Assembly (NCBI GenBank): GCA_002384855.1 | Contig: DGBP01000064.1 | Coordinates: 1 to 64,000 of the forward strand | Direction of reading: 5' to 3' | Length of the DNA stretch: 64,000 nt | DNA from: Nocardioidaceae bacterium UBA4001 | GTDB taxonomy: Bacteria > Actinomycetota > Actinomycetes > Propionibacteriales > Nocardioidaceae | Made by a program: the position numbers and the translations under genes | The notes under the pieces: model-generated | Databases searched by the model: none | What the model was told of the DNA's origin: nothing | The model's input: only the letters and a program-made list of their open reading frames with translations | Part shown: positions 1-8,454 of the stretch, one piece after another | Numbering within the stretch: the first letter of the stretch is position 1 | Layout of the letters: every line of letters begins with the position of its first letter

Positions 1-834
1 CCACCAGACGGGGTCAAGGCCACCTCGAGCAGATCATCGCCAAGCTGGACTCCAGCAGCACCGAGAAGGCAGCCGAGGCGATCGAGGGCAAGGAGCCCTT
101 CGACGTGCTCGTCGTCGGAGCAGGTCCTGCCGGTATCGCGTCGGGCATCTACGCCGCCCGCAAGAGGATCCGCACCGGCGTCGTCGCCGAGCGGATCGGC
201 GGCCAGGTCCTCGACACGATGGCGATCGAGAACTTCGTCTCCGTGCCCTACACCGAGGGGCCCAAGCTCGCCGCCCACTTCGAGCAGCACGCCGGTGAGT
301 ACGACATCGACCTGATGGACCTTCAGCGGGTGACCCGGCTCGTCCCCGGCACGCGCGGCGACCTGCACAGCGTCGAGCTCGCCAACGGTGCGGCGCTGCG
401 CGCGCGGTCCGTCGTACTCGCCCCCGGCGCCCGCTGGCGACACATCGGCTGCCCGGGCGAGCAGGAGTACCGCAACAAGGGCGTCACCTACTGCCCGCAC
501 TGTGACGGCCCTTTGTTCAAGGGCAAGCGCGTTGCGGTGGTCGGCGGCGGCAACTCCGGCGTCGAGGCAGCTATCGACCTCGCCGGCGTCGGTGTTCGTC
601 CAGATCGGCCTGCTGCCGAACACCGAGTGGCTCGACGACACCGTGGAGCTCACCGACCGCAGGGAGATCGTGGTCGACGACCGCGGCGCCACCTCGGTGC
701 CCGGCATCTTCGCCGCGGGCGACGCCACGACCGAGCCGTACAAGCAGATCGTGACCGCCATGGGCTCGGGCTCCACCGCCGCGCTCAGCGCGTTCGACCA
801 CCTGATCCGGGCCTCGGCGCCCGTCGGGAGCTGA
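1..834 (+). pseudogene. ahpF: Alkyl hydroperoxide reductase subunit F, 5'-truncated by the window edge and internally deleted
   Basis: AhpF is the FAD and NADH-dependent disulfide reductase that recycles the peroxidase AhpC in the cytoplasm. The first reading frame, open from the window edge to about base 590, carries the FAD motif VGAGPAG, GGQVLDT, the redox-active pair CPHC near base 495 and the NADH motif VVGGGNSGVEAAIDLAG. The homologous protein then resumes in another frame at about base 593 with VFVQIGLLPNTEWL and GIFAAGDATTEPYKQI, ending at 834. Compared with E. coli AhpF, roughly 65 to 70 residues of the NADH domain are missing at the junction and the frame is lost, so no full product can be made. 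Flanking residues agree well with the family, so the lesion is recent or is an assembly error. The missing N-terminus lies outside the window. Confidence 0.85.
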
Positions 835-897
835 TCTTCCCCTCCGTGACAGCTGCGGTCCACGTGCCGGTCACCCGGGTCCGCGAGGTTCGGGCCC

Positions 898-2436
898 ATG
901 ACCTCACTTCACCGCCGTACCCTGCTGACCGGGGCCGCCGCCGGCGCCGGCCTTCTTGCCCTCCGCGGCCCGGCCGCGGCCGCCCTGGTGTCCTCCCGAC
1001 TGTCGCTTCCCTCAGGCCTGCAGACCGGGGACGTCTCTGCGCGCTCCGCCGTCCTCTGGTCGCGCTCGAGCGGACCCGGCCGGCTCGTCGCCACGATCTC
1101 CAGCGGCGCCGCGAAGCGCGAGATCACCGGCCCGTGGGCCACCGAGGAGTCCGACCACACCGCCAAGCTGCTCCTGCAGGGGCTGGCGCCGGGCCGGGAG
1201 TACGACGTCCGCGTGGAGTTCGAGGACGAGGACGGCCGTCGTGGCGAGGCGGGGACCGGAAGGTTCCGGACCGCCTCCGTGAGGCCGGGGCGGACCACCT
1301 TCGTCTGGACCGGTGACACCTGCGGCCAGGGCTGGGGCATCAACGAGGAGATCGGCGGCCTGGTCGGCTACCGCGCCATGCACGCCACCGACCCCGACTT
1401 CTTCGTCCACGCGGGCGACACGATCTACGCCGACGGGCCGATCCAGGAGGAGGTCACCGAGCCGGACGGCCAGGTGTGGCGCAACCTGGTCATCCCCGAG
1501 GTGACGAAGGTGGCCGAGTCGCTCGCCGAGTTCCGGGGGCGGCACCGCTACAACCTGATGGATGCCAACGTCCGGGCCATGTACGCCGAGGTCCCGGTCA
1601 TCGGGCAGTGGGACGACCACGAGACGACGAACAACTGGTACCCGGGGGAGGTCCTCGAGGACTCCCGCTACACCGAGCGCCGGGTGGACGTTCTCGCCGC
1701 GCGGGCCCGCAGGGCCTGGCAGGAGTACATGCCGATCGCCGACCCCCGGGCGATGAGCCGGGGCTCGGGCTTCGAGCCGGCGAGGATCTACCGCAAGATC
1801 GAACGCGGACCGCAGCTCGACGTCTTCGCCCTCGACATGCGCACCCACAAGGGCCCGAACACCGACGGGCGCGAGGACCACCGGACGAGCATCCTCGGGC
1901 AGGAGCAGGTCGACTGGTTGGTCCGTGAGGTGACCCGCTCCGACGCCACGTGGAAGGTGATCTCGGCCGACATGCCGCTCGGGCTGGTGGTCCCGGACGG
2001 CCCGGTGAACCAGGAGAGCGTCTCCAACCGGGACCCGGGCGAGCCGCTCGGTCGGGAGCTCGAGATCGCCTCCGTGCTCGCGGCGTTCAGGCGGAACCGG
2101 GTGAAGAACGTCCTGTGGATCACCGCGGACGTGCACTACTGCGCCGCCCACCACTACGACCCGTCCCGGGCGGCGTTCACCGACTTCGACCCCTTCTGGG
2201 AGATCGTCGCCGGGCCCATCGCGGCCGGCACCTTCGGACCCAACCAGCTCGACATGACGTTCGGGCCACGGGTGGAGTTCAGCAAGGCGGCGGACTACCC
2301 GAACCAGTCGCCGCGGGGTGGGAACCAGTTCTTCGGCCACGTCGCGATCGACGAGGACGGCGTGCTCGAGGTCAGCCTGCGAGACCAGTCGGGTGCCGTG
2401 CTCTGGCACAAGGAGCTGGCGCCCGAGCGACGCTGA
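898..2436 (+). CDS. phoD: Alkaline phosphatase D (PhoD) family, Tat-exported
   Basis: Secreted phosphodiesterase or phosphatase of the PhoD family, which releases phosphate outside the cell using a metal centre. The 512-residue product starts with a twin-arginine signal (HRRTLLTG, residues 5 to 12, then an Ala-rich hydrophobic stretch to about residue 29). A Fn3-like N-terminal PhoD domain follows (about 35 to 125). The catalytic domain shows TGDTCGQ near residue 138, HAGDTIYADG near 172, QWDDHET near 239 and ITADVHYCAAHH near 409. The cysteine in GDTCGQ sits where PhoD enzymes carry a metal-ligand Cys. No strong ribosome site precedes the ATG. A 14-bp hairpin follows the stop. Phosphate control is usual for the family, but no Pho box was identified. 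Confidence 0.92.
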   Translation: MTSLHRRTLLTGAAAGAGLLALRGPAAAALVSSRLSLPSGLQTGDVSARSAVLWSRSSGPGRLVATISSGAAKREITGPWATEESDHTAKLLLQGLAPGREYDVRVEFEDEDGRRGEAGTGRFRTASVRPGRTTFVWTGDTCGQGWGINEEIGGLVGYRAMHATDPDFFVHAGDTIYADGPIQEEVTEPDGQVWRNLVIPEVTKVAESLAEFRGRHRYNLMDANVRAMYAEVPVIGQWDDHETTNNWYPGEVLEDSRYTERRVDVLAARARRAWQEYMPIADPRAMSRGSGFEPARIYRKIERGPQLDVFALDMRTHKGPNTDGREDHRTSILGQEQVDWLVREVTRSDATWKVISADMPLGLVVPDGPVNQESVSNRDPGEPLGRELEIASVLAAFRRNRVKNVLWITADVHYCAAHHYDPSRAAFTDFDPFWEIVAGPIAAGTFGPNQLDMTFGPRVEFSKAADYPNQSPRGGNQFFGHVAIDEDGVLEVSLRDQSGAVLWHKELAPERR

Positions 2437-2450
2437 ACGCCGTCACGGCG

Positions 2451-2482
2451 AGGGCCGCCCCACCGGGCGGTGGGGCGGCCCT
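2451..2482 (+). terminator. Intrinsic terminator-like hairpin after phoD
   Basis: Perfect 14-bp inverted repeat (AGGGCCGCCCCACC and its complement) around a 4-base loop, 14 bases after the phoD stop. There is no T-run, as is common for actinobacterial terminators. Confidence 0.7.
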
Positions 2483-2623
2483 GGCAGCGCCGGGTTCGGC
2501 GCGGCCGAACTCAGGTCGTAGGTCCCGGTCCTGGCCCCCTGCGCCTCAAGTAGTCTCCGTCCATAGCAGACGCGACGCCGGTGGACCGGACAGCCTCGGG
2601 CCCGGCAAGAGAGGCAGGGTGGG

Positions 2624-4471
2624 ATGTCGGACATCGACGCGGTGTTGGACGAGGCAGGACTGCGCGGCAGCGCAGTGCGCGACTACGTGAAGCACTGGGC
2701 GGAGGTGACCGGAGCCGCTCGCATCGAGGTGGTCAGTGCGGATGACGACGCCCGGCTGGTCGACGAGGCGCTCGACGCCGGTGAGCTGCAGCCGGCCGGG
2801 GACGGCCTGTACTACTCGCGGAGCTACCACAAGGACACCGCCCGCTCCGAGGAGCGCACGATCGTCGCGACCGGCAGGGAGACCGACGCCGGGGTCTACA
2901 ACAACTGGCACCCCTCCTCGGAGATGAAGCCGAAGCTCGAGGGCCTGATGAGGGGCGCCTCGGCGGGCAAGACGATGTACGTCGTGCCCTACCTGATGGC
3001 GCCGCCGGGTTCCCCCCTGGAGCGGTACGCCGCCGGCGTGCAGCTCACGGACTACCGCCCGGTCGTCCTGCACATGATCCGGATGGCCCGCGTCGGCGTG
3101 AAGCACATCGACCACCTGATCGGCGAGGGCGAGTTCGTGCGCGCCGTACACGTCACCGGTGACCTCGAGAACCTCGGTCAGGGCACTCCGGAGGACAGGC
3201 GGTACTTCGTCACGGTCGCCGACGAGCGGACCATCTTGCACTTCGGGTCCTCCTACGGTGGCAACGCGCTGCTGGGCAAGATCGCCCACGGACTGCGTCA
3301 GGCGTCGTACGACGGCTGGGCGTCAGGTCAGTTCCTCGCCGAGCAGTTCATGCTGCTGGGCATCGTCGACAACCAGACCGGCCGCAAGTACCACATCTGC
3401 GGAGGGTTCCCCTCTGCCTCGGGCAAGACCAACCTCGCGATGACGCTCCCGCCGGACGCCCTGGGCGACCGGTACCACGTGGAGTTCTACGGCGACGACA
3501 TCGCCTGGCTGTGGGTCGCCGAGGACGGGCGCCTCTACGGGATGAACCCCGAGTTCGGCGTCTTCGGCGTCGCCAAGGACACCAACGAGAAGACCAACCC
3601 GACCGCGCTCGACGCGATCGCGCCGGGCACGCGCGCGATCTTCACGAACGTCGCCTACAACGAGAAGACCCACGAGGTCTGGTGGGAGGGACGCACGAAG
3701 CAGCCGCCGGCCGACCTCGACGGCTGGCTCGACTGGAAGGGCCGGCGCATCGCCGACCGGAGCCCCGAGGAGGCCGGGGAGCCGTGGGCGCACCCGAACA
3801 GCCGGTTCACCACAACGCTCGCCAACGTCCCCAACGTCGCCGAGGACTTCGAGGACCCCAAGGGCGTGCCGATCGACGCGGTCATCTTCGGTGGCCGCAC
3901 CAGCGACCGCGAGCCGCTGGTCCGTGCCATGGAGGACCTGGCGGAGGGCGTGTACGACGGCCTGACCCTGGGCGCCGAGGCGACCTTCGCGGCGGACGGC
4001 CTCGAGGGCAAGCTGCGCTACGACCCCATGTCCATGCGGCCGTTCCTGTCCTACCCCGAGGGCGCCTACGCCGGGCACTGGCTGAAGATCGTCGGCCAGG
4101 CCGCCGAGCAGCCGGTTTTCGCGCACGTCAACTGGTTCCAGAAGGACCCCGAGGACGGGCACTTCCTGTGGCCGGGCTACCGCGAGAACCTGCGGGCGCT
4201 GCTGTGGCTCATGCAGCTCAAGCGCGACGAGGTCTCGGGGCGGCCCACACCGGTCGGCGTGATCCCCACCAAGGAGGAGCTGAACCTCGACGGCCTCGAC
4301 GTCGACGGCGGCGACCTGGACCGGATCCTGTCGCTCGACATCGACCGCTGGCGCCAGGAGATCGAGTTCCGGCAGAAGCACCTCGAGCAGTTCACCGACC
4401 TGCCCGAGCCGATCTGGGAGGCCCACCGCCGGGTCGCCGAGGCGCTCGACCGCGAGGCGGAGGGCTCGTAG
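2624..4471 (+). CDS. Divergent GTP-type PEP carboxykinase paralogue with altered metal site
   Basis: 615-residue member of the GTP-dependent PEP carboxykinase family, similar in length to the canonical enzyme encoded 2 kb downstream. Kept features are the P-loop FPSASGKTN (residues 262-270), GDDIAWL (Asp292), HPNSRF, FGGR, and a nucleotide pocket of NWFQKD and FLWPGYREN. By rat PEPCK numbering, the metal ligand Lys244 is Ile220 (LLGKI) and the metal ligand His264 falls at or next to Gln241 (LAEQ, with a one-residue insertion before it). The reactive Cys288 is Ser266. Asp311 is kept. The canonical paralogue has Lys229, His249 and Cys273 at these places. It may use another metal geometry, have another substrate, or be non-catalytic; the sequence cannot decide. 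It is monocistronic, with a strong bidirectional hairpin after the stop. The start is an ATG preceded by GAGAGGCAGGGTGGG. Confidence 0.85.
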   Translation: MSDIDAVLDEAGLRGSAVRDYVKHWAEVTGAARIEVVSADDDARLVDEALDAGELQPAGDGLYYSRSYHKDTARSEERTIVATGRETDAGVYNNWHPSSEMKPKLEGLMRGASAGKTMYVVPYLMAPPGSPLERYAAGVQLTDYRPVVLHMIRMARVGVKHIDHLIGEGEFVRAVHVTGDLENLGQGTPEDRRYFVTVADERTILHFGSSYGGNALLGKIAHGLRQASYDGWASGQFLAEQFMLLGIVDNQTGRKYHICGGFPSASGKTNLAMTLPPDALGDRYHVEFYGDDIAWLWVAEDGRLYGMNPEFGVFGVAKDTNEKTNPTALDAIAPGTRAIFTNVAYNEKTHEVWWEGRTKQPPADLDGWLDWKGRRIADRSPEEAGEPWAHPNSRFTTTLANVPNVAEDFEDPKGVPIDAVIFGGRTSDREPLVRAMEDLAEGVYDGLTLGAEATFAADGLEGKLRYDPMSMRPFLSYPEGAYAGHWLKIVGQAAEQPVFAHVNWFQKDPEDGHFLWPGYRENLRALLWLMQLKRDEVSGRPTPVGVIPTKEELNLDGLDVDGGDLDRILSLDIDRWRQEIEFRQKHLEQFTDLPEPIWEAHRRVAEALDREAEGS

Positions 4472-4486
4472 AGCGCTGAGATTGCG

Positions 4487-4522
4487 AGGAGCCCCGGGTC
4501 ACGGTCGTGACCCGGGGCTCCT
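4487..4522. terminator. Bidirectional terminator between convergent genes
   Basis: Perfect 16-bp stem (AGGAGCCCCGGGTCAC and its complement) with a GGTC loop. It lies between the PEPCK paralogue on the plus strand and the SurA-like lipoprotein on the minus strand, so it can serve both. Confidence 0.85.
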
Positions 4523-4540
4523 TGCTCTCCTGCGCGCAGG

Positions 4541-5305
4541 CTAGAGGTTGATGACGACCTCTCCCTGCTCGCGGAGGTCCCCGAGGAGGCGCTGGGCGAC
4601 CTGCGACTCCTTCTGCGACGTCACCTGCTCGACGAGCTGCGGCCGCACCTGCTTCAGCGGCGGCAGCTCCTGCTGCTGACCGGCCTGCTGACCGGCCTGC
4701 TCCTGCTGCGCCACGAGCTGGTCGTAGAGCGCACGCACCTCCTTGTCAGAGGCCCGCACTGGACCTGCCTCGTCCTCGATGAGGCGCTCGATCGCGACCT
4801 GGGTGCGGATCTGGTCGTCGACCGTGTCACGGTCCATGCCCTGCTGCTCCATGGCGGAGAAGAACTGGTCGGCCGACTGCAGCCCGTTCTGGGCGGCGAG
4901 CTCCCCCACGGTCTTGTCCACGTCACTGTCGGAGACGGTGATGTCGCGCTTCTCGGCCTCCTGGACGAGCAGCTCGGTGCTGACCAGGCTGTCGGCCACC
5001 TGCTTCTTGAGCTGCTCCTGGTCAGGAGTCTGCCCCTGCGACTGCGCCATCGCCTGCTGCAGCTGGGCCTCGTAGGCCTGCTCGAACTCGCTGCGGCCGA
5101 TCTCCTCACCGTTGACCTCGGCCACGACGTCGGGGACGTCTCCGAGGTCCGCCTCTGCCCCCGCCTGGGCGTCCTCCTCCGCGGGCGCCGAGGATGCCGC
5201 CTCGCTCGGGGCGTCGCCGGCCTCCGACTCGCCACCTCCGCAGGCGGAGACACCGGCCAGCACGATCACCAGGAACAGGCCCAGCAGCCAGTTCTTCCGC
5301 AACAC
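4541..5305 (-). CDS. SurA N-terminal domain lipoprotein (foldase-like)
   Basis: Predicted lipoprotein of 254 residues that resembles the chaperone part of SurA and PrsA foldases, acting outside the membrane on exported proteins. The N-terminus RKNWLLGLFLVIVLAGVSAC is a lipoprotein signal with lipobox AGVSAC, then an Asp/Glu/Ala-rich linker. From about residue 55 come the SurA_N-like segments VVAEVNGEEIGRSEFEQAY and ELLVQEAEKRDITVSDSDVD. A Gln-rich segment (QQEQAGQQAGQQQ) follows. No parvulin isomerase domain is present, so it is a chaperone-only form. An ATG lies six bases upstream, directly abutting GGAAGG; the GTG used here has the better six-base spacing. The gene ends convergent with the PEPCK paralogue and shares its terminator. 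Confidence 0.8.
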   Translation of the reverse strand: MLRKNWLLGLFLVIVLAGVSACGGGESEAGDAPSEAASSAPAEEDAQAGAEADLGDVPDVVAEVNGEEIGRSEFEQAYEAQLQQAMAQSQGQTPDQEQLKKQVADSLVSTELLVQEAEKRDITVSDSDVDKTVGELAAQNGLQSADQFFSAMEQQGMDRDTVDDQIRTQVAIERLIEDEAGPVRASDKEVRALYDQLVAQQEQAGQQAGQQQELPPLKQVRPQLVEQVTSQKESQVAQRLLGDLREQGEVVINL

Positions 5306-5317
5306 GATCATCCTTCC
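5303..5317 (-). promoter_or_regulatory. Ribosome binding site that favours the GTG start of the SurA-like gene
   Basis: Minus-strand GGAAGG (5312-5317) is followed after ATGATC by GTG (5303-5305). An ATG at 5309-5311 would have no spacing at all, so the GTG is favoured. Confidence 0.5.
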
Positions 5318-5426
5318 GAGAGACAAAGACGCCACGCTAGCAAGAGAGGCAAAACCAGCCGGGGCCCCGGGGCCGGGCCGGCCCTTGACCGAGCGACCAC
5401 TGCAGGCGCCCCTGCTCCGGAACGAC

Positions 5427-5457
5427 AGAAGCCCAGGTCGTGACGACCTGGGCTTCT
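5427..5457. terminator. Hairpin downstream of tRNA-Arg
   Basis: Perfect 14-bp stem (AGAAGCCCAGGTCG and its complement) around TGA. It begins 9 bases beyond the 3' end of the minus-strand tRNA-Arg and probably terminates it. Confidence 0.75.
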
Positions 5458-5465
5458 GGGGAACG

Positions 5466-5538
5466 CGCGCTCGGAGGGATTCGAACCCCCAACCTTCTGA
5501 TCCGTAGTCAGATGCTCTATCCGTTGAGCTACGAGCGC
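5466..5538 (-). tRNA. tRNA-Arg (anticodon ACG)
   Basis: 73 bases fold as a cloverleaf. The acceptor stem is GCGCTCG with CGAGCGC, the anticodon loop CTACGGA is closed by TCTGA and TCAGA, and the T-arm loop is TTCGAAT. CCA is not encoded. The ACG anticodon (inosine-34 after deamination) reads CGN arginine codons. Confidence 0.95.
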
Positions 5539-5621
5539 TGGGCCTCGGAGAGTTTAGCGTGACCCGCGGAGCATCACGAAATCGGGCCGAGGTGTCCTCG
5601 CCCACGCAGCCTACAGACCGC

Positions 5622-6160
5622 TCAACCCCTCACCACGCGCCGCAGGAAGGGCACCACGACCTCCCGGACCCGGTCCGGGAGGTCCACCATCGGCCAGTGG
5701 CCCGAGTCGGCGAGCACGTGCACCTGCGCTGAGGGGAACGACTCGCGTTGCCGCTCGGCCTGCTCGACGCTGATGTAGGGGTCCTGCGCGCCCCAGACGA
5801 CCAGCGCCGGCCGGTCGAGCGCGCGGAGGCGAGGAGACAGGTCCCCCATGCCCTCAGGGTCTGGGGCCCGGCCAGCGCAGCCCCACGGCCCGCCGAAGTC
5901 GTGCAGGACCAGATGCGCACGCTCGATGCCGAGGATGTCGAGGGCATGGTCGAGGAAGGTCGCGTAGCCGTCCACCGTGTAGTCGAAGTCCTCCGGCTTG
6001 TCCGCCGTTCCGTAGCCCGGGAAGTCCCAGGCGACGGCGCGCGAACTCCCCCACCGCCTCGACGAGCGGCTGCCAGTCCCGATGCTGGCCCGAGCACCAC
6101 GGCATGGTCTCCGTGGGCCGGGGAGGTGTCCGAGGGTCGACGTTGCAGGGGTAGACGCAT
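5622..6160 (-). pseudogene. Alpha/beta hydrolase remnant with a frameshift and an internal deletion
   Basis: Broken alpha/beta-fold hydrolase. The N-terminal piece (QHRDWQPLVEAVGEFARR) is in one frame and the protein continues about base 6045 in another with VAWDFPGYGTADKPEDFDYT. LVLHDFGGPWG (about 5880-5915) falls where the nucleophile elbow is expected, but no Ser is visible there. The text then jumps to LRALDRPALVVWGAQDPYIS, so the lid and about 100 residues are missing. The C-terminal VHVLADSGHWPMVDLPDRV carries the catalytic His. With at least two lesions and no intact start, it should be inactive. The substrate is unknown. Confidence 0.75.
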
Positions 6161-6489
6161 GACGGCCTCCGGCCGGGGCAGCCCTTCGCCGGCGCGAAGG
6201 ACGTGCTGACGTCGACGTACCCGCGGCTCTTCCAGTGAAGCCCGGCCGTCGGGGGAGCGACAGACTCGATGGGACGAGTTCGGCCGTCGAGACCTGGGTC
6301 ACACGCGTTGATCGATCCAATGGTCGGCCCCAGACCTTGTGAGTACATTCACGAGCACCGCACCACCGAGGGATCGCCCGCGACGAGGCCGGCGGTCCGC
6401 ACACCATCGACTCAACGACAAGCCATCGACACGCTCGATGGCCGGTTTGCCATTTCGCAGACCGGACGCGCCGAGAGGGAACGGTAGGC
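6161..6489. other. Intergenic region upstream of pckG
   Basis: No gene was recognised here. The stretch probably holds the pckG promoter, a CRP-like site at 6338-6353, a small 7-bp hairpin at 6183-6200, and a ribosome site near GAGAGGGAACGG before the pckG ATG. It may also contain further degraded 5' sequence of the neighbouring hydrolase. Confidence 0.5.
6338..6353. promoter_or_regulatory. CRP/GlxR-type operator candidate upstream of pckG
   Basis: TGTGA-GTACAT-TCACG matches the CRP-family consensus TGTGA-N6-TCACA at 9 of 10 half-site positions. It sits 136 bases before the pckG ATG. Actinobacterial Crp/GlxR proteins are known to control central carbon genes. Its function here is inferred. 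Confidence 0.5.
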
Positions 6490-8316
6490 ATGACCGCCGA
6501 CACGACGATCGACCAGAGTGCGCCCACCACCCACCAGGGGATCCTGGCCTGGGTGAACGAGGTCGCCGAGCTCACCCAGCCCGACCGCATCCACTGGTGC
6601 ACCGGGTCCGACGAGGAGTGGGTCCAGCTGACCGACCAGCTCGTCGAGACCGGCACCTTCGTGCGCCTGGACGAGGAGAAGAAGCCCAACTCGTTCTGGG
6701 CCGCCTCCGACCCGACCGACGTCGCTCGCGTCGAGGACCGCACCTACATCTGCTCCGTCGACGAGCGCGACGCCGGGCCCACCAACAACTGGATGGCCCC
6801 GGACGAGATGAAGGCCCTCATGACCGACCTGTACCGCGGGTCGATGCGGGGCCGGACGATGTACGTCATCCCCTTCGTCATGGGTCACCTCGAGGCCGAG
6901 AGCCCGATGTTCGGCGTGGAGATCACCGACTCCGCGTACGTCGTCGCCTCCATGCGGGTCATGGCCCGGATGGGCGCCGACGTGCTGGCGAAGATGGAGG
7001 AGACCGACGCGGCCTTCGTCCCCGCCATGCACTCCGTCGGCCTGCCGCTCGAGCCCGGCCAGGCCGACGTCGCCTGGCCCTGCAACGACACCAAGTACAT
7101 CGTGCAGTTCCCCGAGGAGCGCGCGATCTGGTCCTACGGCTCCGGCTACGGCGGCAACGCCCTCCTCGGCAAGAAGTGCTACGCCCTGCGCATCGCCTCG
7201 GTCATGGCCCGCGACGAGGGCTGGCTGGCCGAGCACATGCTGATCCTGAAACTCACCAGCCCCGAGGGTGTCGTGAAGTACGTCGCCGCGGCGTTCCCGA
7301 GCGCCTGCGGCAAGACCAACCTCGCCATGCTCGCCCCGACCATCCCGGGCTGGAAGGTCGAGACGCTCGGCGACGACATCGCCTGGATGCGGATCGGCGA
7401 GGACGGCCGCCTCTACGCGGTCAACCCCGAGTTCGGCTTCTTCGGCGTCGCACCGGGCACCAACGAGCACACCAACCCCAACGCCATGCGCACGATCAAC
7501 CAGGGCAACTCGGTGTTCACCAACGTCGCCCTGACCGAGGACGGCGACATCTGGTGGGAGGGCCTGGAGAACACCCCGGCCCACGCGACCTCGTGGAAGG
7601 GCGAGGAGTGGACGCCGGAGTCCGGCGAGCTTTCCAGCCACCCGAACAGCCGCTACTGCACCCCGATCAAGCAGTGCCCGATCCTCGCGCCCGAGTACGA
7701 CGACCCGCGGGGCGTGCCGATCGACGCGATCCTCTTCGGCGGACGCCGCCAGACCACGGTCCCACTGGTGACCGAGGCCCGTGACTGGACCCACGGCACG
7801 TTCATGGGCGCCACGCTCTCCAGCGAGACCACCGCGGCCGCCACCGGCGCGGTCGGCGTGGTACGTCGTGACCCGATGGCCATGCTGCCGTTCATCGGCT
7901 ACCACGCAGGCGACTACCTCAACCACTGGATCACCGTCGGGAAGGAGAACGACGCCGCCAAGCTGCCGCGGATCTTCTACGTCAACTGGTTCCGCCGCGA
8001 CGAGGAGGGCGGCTTCCTCTGGCCCGGCTTCGGGGAGAACAGCCGCGTGCTGAAGTGGGTCGTCGAGCGCATCGACGGTCAGGCCGAGGCGGTCGAGACG
8101 CCGATCGGCCACGTCCCCACCGTGGACGCGCTCGACACCGACGGCCTCGACCTGACCCGTGAGGACCTCGAGGCGGCCCTGGCGGTCGACGCCGAGGAGT
8201 GGAAGGCCGAGATCCCGCAGATCGCGGAGTGGTTCGAGAAGTTCGGCGACGACCTTCCCGCCGTTCTGTGGACCGAGCTGGACGGACTCAAGGCCCGCCT
8301 CGGCGTCACCGGCTGA
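6490..8316 (+). CDS. pckG: Phosphoenolpyruvate carboxykinase (GTP), canonical
   Basis: Catalyses oxaloacetate + GTP to PEP + CO2 + GDP, the entry step of gluconeogenesis in the cytoplasm. The product has 608 residues, the usual family length. All key elements are present: SGYGGNALLGKKC with metal ligand Lys229, LAEHML with metal ligand His249, P-loop FPSACGKTN with the reactive Cys273, GDDIAWM with Asp296, HPNSRYCTP, FGGRR, and the guanine pocket VNWFRRDEEGGFLWPGFGEN. It is monocistronic, starts at an ATG behind a GAGGGA-like site and ends before a hairpin. A CRP-like palindrome upstream suggests control by carbon status. This is the enzyme that should carry the flux; the paralogue at 2624 has an altered active site. 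Confidence 0.97.
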   Translation: MTADTTIDQSAPTTHQGILAWVNEVAELTQPDRIHWCTGSDEEWVQLTDQLVETGTFVRLDEEKKPNSFWAASDPTDVARVEDRTYICSVDERDAGPTNNWMAPDEMKALMTDLYRGSMRGRTMYVIPFVMGHLEAESPMFGVEITDSAYVVASMRVMARMGADVLAKMEETDAAFVPAMHSVGLPLEPGQADVAWPCNDTKYIVQFPEERAIWSYGSGYGGNALLGKKCYALRIASVMARDEGWLAEHMLILKLTSPEGVVKYVAAAFPSACGKTNLAMLAPTIPGWKVETLGDDIAWMRIGEDGRLYAVNPEFGFFGVAPGTNEHTNPNAMRTINQGNSVFTNVALTEDGDIWWEGLENTPAHATSWKGEEWTPESGELSSHPNSRYCTPIKQCPILAPEYDDPRGVPIDAILFGGRRQTTVPLVTEARDWTHGTFMGATLSSETTAAATGAVGVVRRDPMAMLPFIGYHAGDYLNHWITVGKENDAAKLPRIFYVNWFRRDEEGGFLWPGFGENSRVLKWVVERIDGQAEAVETPIGHVPTVDALDTDGLDLTREDLEAALAVDAEEWKAEIPQIAEWFEKFGDDLPAVLWTELDGLKARLGVTG

Positions 8317-8336
8317 CCTCACCGGTCCCCCACGTT

Positions 8337-8362
8337 GGCCTCGTCCCTCCCGGGACGGGGCC
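8337..8362 (+). terminator. Terminator after pckG
   Basis: 11-bp stem GGCCTCGTCCC with GGGACGGGGCC (one G-T pair) and a 4-base loop, followed by the T-rich TTCGTCCTTCT. Confidence 0.75.
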
Positions 8363-8454
8363 TTCGTCCTTCTCCGCCCGGCGTGGTGGAAGATCATCCC
8401 TGACGTGCGGCTACGGCATACTCTTTGCTTTCGGGGGAGAGGGAGGATCGTCTC

